Of a DNA stretch of 64,000 nucleotides, positions 60,985-64,000 are shown piece after piece (position 1 is the first letter of the stretch; every line of letters begins with the position of its first letter). The stretch is from assembly GCF_011045165.1 (NCBI RefSeq), contig NZ_JAAKZI010000001.1:124001-188000 (forward strand). The letters are read 5' to 3'. This DNA comes from Arthrobacter silviterrae. Lineage in GTDB: Bacteria > Actinomycetota > Actinomycetes > Actinomycetales > Micrococcaceae. A program made the translations under genes and the position numbers. A model generated the notes under the pieces. The model was not told where the DNA came from, searched no databases, and was given only the letters and a program-made list of their open reading frames with translations.

Positions 60985-61686
60985 TTGCGCTTCCTGTCGG
61001 AGCGGGACCCGGACGCCGTGGAGGAAATGGACCGGCCGGACTGCGACCCTGTCCGGCTGGCACGCACCTACGCACAGTTCAAGCTGGTCAATGCTGTGGT
61101 GTCCGGCTGGCACGGCGTGTACCGGCACCGGATCCGCCCACTCCTGTCCCCCGATGCGCCCACCACGATCCTGGACATTGGCTGCGGCGGCGGGGACATC
61201 GCCCGGAAGCTGGCCGGATGGGCGGAACGCGATGCGCTGCTGCTCGAGGTCACAGCGATCGACCCGGACCAGCGTGCCCTGGACTTTGCCACAGCGCAGC
61301 CAGGCACCGGGGTCACGTACCGAAAGGCGTACAGCTCCGGGCTGGTCCGCGAAGGGGCCACCTTTGACCTGGTGATTTCCAACCACATGCTCCACCACCT
61401 CTCGCCCGCCGAACTCCAGGGCCTGCTGGCAGATTCCGAAATGCTGGCCCGGCGGGCCGCAATCCACTGCGATATTGCCCGCAGCCCCGCCGCGTACGCC
61501 CTGTTTTGGGCCGGGACGCTGCCATTCTTCCCGGGATCGTTCATCCGCCGCGACGGCCTCGCCTCCATTCGGCGCAGCTACACGGGCGCCGAGTTGCTCG
61601 CCGCCGCCCGGCCTGGCTGGGACGTGCAGCCCGAACGCCCGTACCGCAACCTGCTGACCTTCCGTCCCGGCGGCGCTCATGGCTGA
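60985..61686 (+). CDS. class I SAM-dependent methyltransferase (T3PKS operon)
   Basis: About 233 residues. SAM motif ILDIGCGGGDIARKLAG (motif I), ALLLEVTAIDPDQRALDFA (motif II region), VISNHMLHHLSPAEL (motif IV). N-terminal DPDAVEEMDRPDCDPVRLARTYAQFKLVNAVVSGW is typical of T3PKS-linked methyltransferases. TTG 60985 is chosen by protein length; GTG near 61018 or ATG 61027 are possible. Its stop overlaps the monooxygenase ATG by 8 bases. Probably O- or C-methylates the polyketide. Confidence 0.85.
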   Translation: MRFLSERDPDAVEEMDRPDCDPVRLARTYAQFKLVNAVVSGWHGVYRHRIRPLLSPDAPTTILDIGCGGGDIARKLAGWAERDALLLEVTAIDPDQRALDFATAQPGTGVTYRKAYSSGLVREGATFDLVISNHMLHHLSPAELQGLLADSEMLARRAAIHCDIARSPAAYALFWAGTLPFFPGSFIRRDGLASIRRSYTGAELLAAARPGWDVQPERPYRNLLTFRPGGAHG

Positions 61687-62893
61687 CGCCCGGGGCCCTG
61701 CGGGAGCTGCCATGGCCGACGTCGCCATTGTCGGAGCAGGGCCCGTGGGCCTGTACCTGGGGATTCTGCTGCTTCAGCAGGGCCTGGACGTGACCATCCT
61801 GGAACAGCGCAGCAGCCCGAGTCCGCATTCCCGCGCCATCGGGATCCACCCGCCGGCGCTCTCCGCACTCCGGGAGGCCGGCGTGGCGGGGGCGCTGACG
61901 GCCGAGGGCCTGCCCATCCGCAACGGCATTGCGCGGAGCCGGGGACGCCTGGTCCAGGGAGTGTCCTTCGCCGCGGCGTCGCCGTCGAGCCCGTTCATCC
62001 TGACCCTCAAGCAGGCCCGCACGGAGGCCATTCTCGAGGCGCGTCTCCGCAGCCTGGCCCCCGGCGCCCTCCGGCGCGGTGTCCGGGTCGATTCCGTGCA
62101 CGACGCCGGAAGTCACGTCACGCTGCACACCTCGCCTTCCGCCGGGGCGGGAGAGGCGGGTGGCAGCCATGCGGTTGGCAGCGGTGCGGGTGACTGCGGA
62201 GTCACGCGGGCCCGGCTGGCGGTGGGGGCCGACGGCGCGCACTCCACCGTCCGCCGGGAACTGGGCATCCCCACCAGGGGCCGCGACTACCCCGACACGT
62301 ACCTCATGGGCGACTTCCCCGACTCGGGCGCGGACGGCGCCACGGCCGTACTTTATTTGGAGCCGGCAGGAATTGTGGAGTCCTTCCCGCTGCCGGGCGG
62401 GCTGCGCCGGTGGGTGGTGCACACGGATGTTCTCCTTGACGGCGCCACCGCGGACTGCCTGGCCGGGCATGTGTTCCGGCGGACGGGCGTTGCCGTGGAT
62501 CCGGGCGCCAATAGCATGCTCAGTGCGTTTGGTGTGCGGTCCCGGCTGGCCGTTCGGCTGGTGCAGGGCAGGGTGGTGCTGGTGGGCGACGCCGCGCACC
62601 AGATCAGCCCCATCGGGGGCCAGGGCATGAACCTGGGCTGGCTGGACGCTGCTGCCCTCGCGCCGATCATGGCGGCTGCCCTGGCCGGCCGGCCCACGGG
62701 CCGCCTGTTGGAAAGGTACCAGCAGGGCAGGATGGCCGCTGCGCGGCGGGCCTCGCGCCTGGCGGGACTGAACATGGCGCTGGGACGCCCCCAGCCGGCG
62801 TCGTTCCTGTCAGTGCGCAACGCGGCCGTGGCCTGGGCTCTGCGGAATCCCGGGCTGAACAACGCCGTGGCCCGCCGTTTCACCATGCAGTAG
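61679..62893 (+). CDS. FAD-dependent aromatic hydroxylase
   Basis: A 404-residue group A flavoprotein monooxygenase. FAD/Rossmann motif VAIVGAGPVGLYLGILLLQQGLDVTILEQR (14-43), middle motif DG in GADGAHSTVRRELG, and GDAAHQISPIGGQGMNLGWLDAAAL near the end. It hydroxylates the aromatic product of the polyketide synthase, giving a quinone or polyphenol. The N-terminal 11 residues precede a second Met that could be the start. Last gene of the operon. Confidence 0.9.
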   Translation: MADARGPAGAAMADVAIVGAGPVGLYLGILLLQQGLDVTILEQRSSPSPHSRAIGIHPPALSALREAGVAGALTAEGLPIRNGIARSRGRLVQGVSFAAASPSSPFILTLKQARTEAILEARLRSLAPGALRRGVRVDSVHDAGSHVTLHTSPSAGAGEAGGSHAVGSGAGDCGVTRARLAVGADGAHSTVRRELGIPTRGRDYPDTYLMGDFPDSGADGATAVLYLEPAGIVESFPLPGGLRRWVVHTDVLLDGATADCLAGHVFRRTGVAVDPGANSMLSAFGVRSRLAVRLVQGRVVLVGDAAHQISPIGGQGMNLGWLDAAALAPIMAAALAGRPTGRLLERYQQGRMAAARRASRLAGLNMALGRPQPASFLSVRNAAVAWALRNPGLNNAVARRFTMQ

Positions 62894-62931
62894 GCGGCGG
62901 GGCTTCGGCTGGCGGACGGGGGCCGTCGGGG

Positions 62932-63642
62932 TCAGTACCCGGCGGGCCAGGTGAACGCGGCGGGCGCGGAGGCCGTGGCTGTTCCCTTGGTGATGACGAT
63001 GTCAACATCCTCGTGGTTGGCGAGTTGGATCGAGGCGGGGTCGCCCGCGCGCTGCTTGCCGTTCACGAACGTGGTGATGGTGTAGCCGCCGGAGGTGCCG
63101 TAGGAGCCCACCTGGCCGGCGGAGAGCGCCACATTCCATTCCGTGAACACTTCGCCCAGGTTGAAGGGCTTCACCACGGGCGATTCCACGTGGATGATGC
63201 CGGTGGTGTCGTGTGTGTGGAGGGGCGAGATCAGTTGGGCGTTGAGGTCTATGCCGATGTCGGCCGGCACCGTGACTGCCTTGCCGTCGGCGGTGATGCT
63301 GAGATGGGTGTGGATGTGTTCGGCCGTGCCTTCGGCCGTCAGCATGGACAGCCCGGCCGCCTGGGCCCGGGCCGAGGCGTCGGCCGGAGCGGCCCACGGC
63401 GGTGCCTGTGTGGATCCCTGGGCCGCTGAAACGGCCGTGGTTGCGCTCTTGCTGGCGGCTGCCTGGGCATTTCCACCGCCGCTGGTGCCGGCCACGACCC
63501 CCACCACAACGGCCACCGCGATCACGCCAACTCCAACACCGGACCAGGTCAGGATGCGGTTGCGCCGTTCCCTGGCCTTCTGTGCGGCAAGTACTCCCGC
63601 GGCCTTTTGGCGTGCGGCATCGATGTTCTTGTTGGGTTCCAT
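62932..63642 (-). CDS. membrane-anchored His-rich extracytoplasmic protein
   Basis: A 236-residue protein. Short basic N terminus (MEPNKNIDAARQKAAGVLAAQKARERRNR), one helix (ILTWSGVGVGVIAVAVVVGVVAG), an Ala/Ser linker and a beta-rich domain with HIHTHLSITADGK and LHTHDTTGIIHVESP, clusters of His that could bind metal (Cu, Zn or Ni). FNLGEVFTEWNVALSAGQVG and ITTFVNGKQ follow. Common in actinobacteria, function unknown. Convergent with the monooxygenase; the repeat array lies upstream of its start. Confidence 0.8.
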   Translation of the reverse strand: MEPNKNIDAARQKAAGVLAAQKARERRNRILTWSGVGVGVIAVAVVVGVVAGTSGGGNAQAAASKSATTAVSAAQGSTQAPPWAAPADASARAQAAGLSMLTAEGTAEHIHTHLSITADGKAVTVPADIGIDLNAQLISPLHTHDTTGIIHVESPVVKPFNLGEVFTEWNVALSAGQVGSYGTSGGYTITTFVNGKQRAGDPASIQLANHEDVDIVITKGTATASAPAAFTWPAGY

Positions 63643-64000
63643 GCAAGTCTCCTCAGGGCCCCGGACGCAAGGGGGCCAGGATTCGATCGTCCCATGCCCG
63701 TTCCGGCCTCAGACGCCATTCCAGGATTTTCACAGGGAATACCCGGAATATGCCCAGCGAGGCGAGGAGTGCCCGGCGGCGCCAGCAGCCCCCAACCACC
63801 GGCCCCTCCCACCGACCCTCGGTTCCAAACGGGGGTGTTTTCTCCGACCCTCGGTTGCAAACAGGGGTGTTTTCCCCGACCCTCGGTTGCAATTGTGCGG
63901 AAGCGTTCCGTAAAAGTGCCCCGATTGCAACCGAGCGTCGGTTTAAGCGGGGTGGGGTTCGGTGCTTCTGCCAGTGGCCTTGACGACGGCGACCGCCACC
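63643..64000. other. upstream region with repeats; no gene
   Basis: These 358 bases contain the 32-bp-period array and its inverted partner. I see no supported coding region; frames here read through the repeats. Confidence 0.5.
63812..63941. repeat. 32-bp-period repeat array with inverted copy (core CCGACCCTCGGTTGC)
   Basis: CCGACCCTCGGTT recurs at 63812, 63844 and 63876, 32 bases apart, with conserved AAACRGGGGTGTTTTC between. An inverted copy, ATTGCAACCGAGCGTCGG, follows at 63924-63941 with one change, so the last unit can form an 18-base stem with a 30-base loop. Confidence 0.8.

Noticed and set aside
53462-63892. 32-base-period arrays as CRISPR
   Set aside because: Only three units each, conserved part too short in array 1 and too complete across the unit in array 2, no cas genes.

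Overview
The window is chromosomal DNA of a high-GC Gram-positive actinobacterium, most likely a member of the Micrococcaceae (Arthrobacter group). The evidence is strong G/C bias at third codon positions, frequent GTG/TTG starts, overlapping stop/start codons, the actinobacterial order rpsB-tsf-pyrH-frr-cdsA with an M23 peptidase beside rpsB, and dnaG, dgt and a dusB-type gene in one neighbourhood. Genus is inferred, not proven.

Region by region. 0-2.1 kb: a branched-chain 2-oxoacid (or pyruvate) dehydrogenase E1 alpha/beta operon with a divergent Lrp/AsnC regulator. 2.2-8.4 kb: two sodium/solute (acetate-type) symporters, each with a small membrane partner, around a LytS/LytT-type two-component pair. 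8.4-14 kb: a DivIVA-like protein and the cdsA-frr-pyrH-tsf-rpsB translation/lipid block. 14.3-21.9 kb: M23 peptidase, a glutaryl-CoA-type acyl-CoA dehydrogenase with a palindromic operator, a CAT-anticodon tRNA, a glycosyltransferase, a DMT-type exporter, a CDP-alcohol phosphatidyltransferase, a holin-X-type membrane protein and a Bcr/CflA exporter. 21.8-28.8 kb: a tightly coupled cluster (RibD-like reductase, YbhN-like membrane protein, GT4 glycosyltransferase, PTPS/QueD homologue, MDR dehydrogenase) divergent from a large CDP-alcohol phosphotransferase/alkaline-phosphatase-superfamily fusion. It looks like an uncharacterised pathway for a pterin-like, glycosylated or lipid-linked product. 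28.8-31.7 kb: two tRNA-Asn genes and dnaG.

31.7-46.3 kb is an accessory island lying between dnaG and dgt, which are neighbours in many actinobacteria. It holds two S1 protease paralogues sharing a 598-bp repeat (one reduced to its pro-region), an IS1182-like element at the stop codon of the intact protease, and an ISAs1-like element split by a two-gene tyrosine-recombinase element. It also holds a HAD hydrolase, a DUF1254/DUF1214 pair and a GntR/DUF1648 operon.

46.3-64 kb returns to core-like DNA: dgt, a zinc-ribbon protein, dusB, a TetR regulator, two alpha/beta hydrolases, a DHA2-type exporter, mgtE with a candidate leader peptide and attenuator, a NarL/DesK-type two-component system with an ABC-2 exporter, a type III polyketide synthase/methyltransferase/FAD-monooxygenase operon, and a His-rich membrane-anchored protein. 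Two small 32-bp-period repeat arrays sit near 53.5 and 63.8 kb.
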